Shown one piece after another: positions 63,499 to 64,000 of a DNA stretch of 64,000 bases. The number at the start of each line of letters is the position of its first letter. Position 1 is the stretch's first letter. The notes beneath the pieces are model-generated. The model saw only the letters and a program-made list of their open reading frames with translations. It searched no databases and was not told the origin of the DNA. The DNA comes from Rhodanobacteraceae bacterium (lineage in GTDB: Bacteria; Pseudomonadota; Gammaproteobacteria; Xanthomonadales; Ahniellaceae), in contig JADJFT010000004.1 in NCBI GenBank assembly GCA_016708465.1, positions 1-64,000 of the forward strand, in the 5' to 3' direction. The position numbers and the translations under genes are program-made.

Positions 63499-64000
63499 TT
63501 AGTTGCCGGCGATGGCATGCCAGACCGTGTCGCAATCGGCCAGTGATCGCACCGGGCGCAAGGCCAGCCCAATGCTTCCGCGCAAACGCATTGCGCAACG
63601 TCCAGCGTGGCGCGTTACCAGTTCCGTCAAGCTGGCGCCTTGTGCCAGGGTGCAGACGGTGACACCCGCATTCGACGCAATCGGAAGTTCCGCGTCGCGA
63701 TGAGTCAGCACGAAGTGATCGTCATCAAACACTGACACGCAGGCGAGCAGGCGGACCGGTCGCTGCAGCTGCACGGCCGAGAAACCGACAACGACGCTAT
63801 CGCCGGTGCCATCGCCGAAAAACCGGATGAGTACTGGGGAGAGACTCAGCGCCGAGAACGATGGCGATGCGGCATCCAGCAGCGGCATGAAGCCGAGTGA
63901 GCGCAGATCAGCGGCCGGTGCATTGCAGTCGCGCTGCTGATCGAACGAAAACAGCGTTGCGTCGACGCGGATCAGTTCCGGCACCCGCACGCTGACCGCC
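63499..64000 (-). CDS. Hypothetical protein, partial at the window edge, related to the TPR protein's C-terminal domain
   Basis: The frame is open to the end of the window on the 5' side (a GTG at 63990 is the last possible start seen; the real start may be outside). The sequence SPVLIRFFGDGTGDSVVVGF and CVSVFDDDHFVLTHRDAELP and LTELVTRHAGRCAMRLR align with RVLLRFFADDSGEIGVASF, CVSQFDDGTHLSTQ and LRDLVARHIARVAQFKL of the gene at 61734. This makes it a tandem paralogue of that domain, without TPRs in the visible part. Function unknown. Confidence 0.55.
   Translation of the reverse strand, partial: AVSVRVPELIRVDATLFSFDQQRDCNAPAADLRSLGFMPLLDAASPSFSALSLSPVLIRFFGDGTGDSVVVGFSAVQLQRPVRLLACVSVFDDDHFVLTHRDAELPIASNAGVTVCTLAQGASLTELVTRHAGRCAMRLRGSIGLALRPVRSLADCDTVWHAIAGN

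Overview
The window looks like chromosomal DNA of a GC-rich gammaproteobacterium, most likely of the Lysobacterales (Xanthomonadales). Signs are the DUF4124 proteins, a TIGR02001-type outer-membrane protein, an H-NS-like xenogeneic silencer, a lysine/alanine-rich histone H1-like protein, DusB, ProS with an editing insertion, and many lipoprotein and TonB-style envelope proteins. I saw no rRNA, tRNA, CRISPR array, insertion sequence or phage gene. The region reads as housekeeping and envelope chromosome, not a mobile island.

Layout. 1-5.1 kb: a decayed ThrE-type exporter, a frameshifted H-NS gene, a hypothetical protein, proS and two DUF4124 proteins. 5.2-10.1 kb: a compact plus-strand run of pssA, RsbU-type phosphatase, RsbW-type kinase, STAS protein, MlaE permease, MlaF ATPase and a 5'-truncated MgtE. 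The middle genes overlap by exactly 4 bases each, which suggests a partner-switching module translationally tied to a lipid transporter. 10.1-19.4 kb: prolyl oligopeptidase, YebC-family protein, FmdB zinc ribbon, RNase T, RhlE helicase, YdjM-like membrane protein, DusB and ribokinase. 19.4-31.3 kb: NupC, Kv-beta-type aldo/keto reductase, PDZ protein, anti-sigma-like protein, ECF sigma factor, TIGR02001 protein, a large Ser/Thr kinase with periplasmic partner, and a FadL-type channel. 31.4-45.4 kb: QmcA/NfeD, GcvT/GcvH, histone-like protein, TonB-like lipoprotein, GPP34 protein, beta-lactamase family protein, LemA, M48 protease, GMC oxidoreductase, MOSC protein, MFS transporter and a small barrel. 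45.4-52.2 kb: copper ATPase, then a hydrolase/FadE/DUF4442 fatty-acid cluster with a divergent TetR regulator and two operator-like palindromes. 52.2-64 kb: esterase lipoprotein, a Pycsar-effector-like (DUF5706) membrane protein, a 1376-residue envelope protein, PrmC, EamA transporter, MetF, diguanylate cyclase and two related TPR-type proteins.

A striking property is the number of reading-frame breaks. About 15 recognisable genes, including pssA, rsbU, fadE, nupC, mgtE, copA (at a G5 run) and a prolyl oligopeptidase, are split by single indels while conserved motifs survive on both sides. This fits uncorrected sequence indels better than wholesale gene death. However, the ThrE gene, the DUF4442 gene and the internally deleted pssA may be real losses. 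Breakpoints are given so they can be checked against reads.
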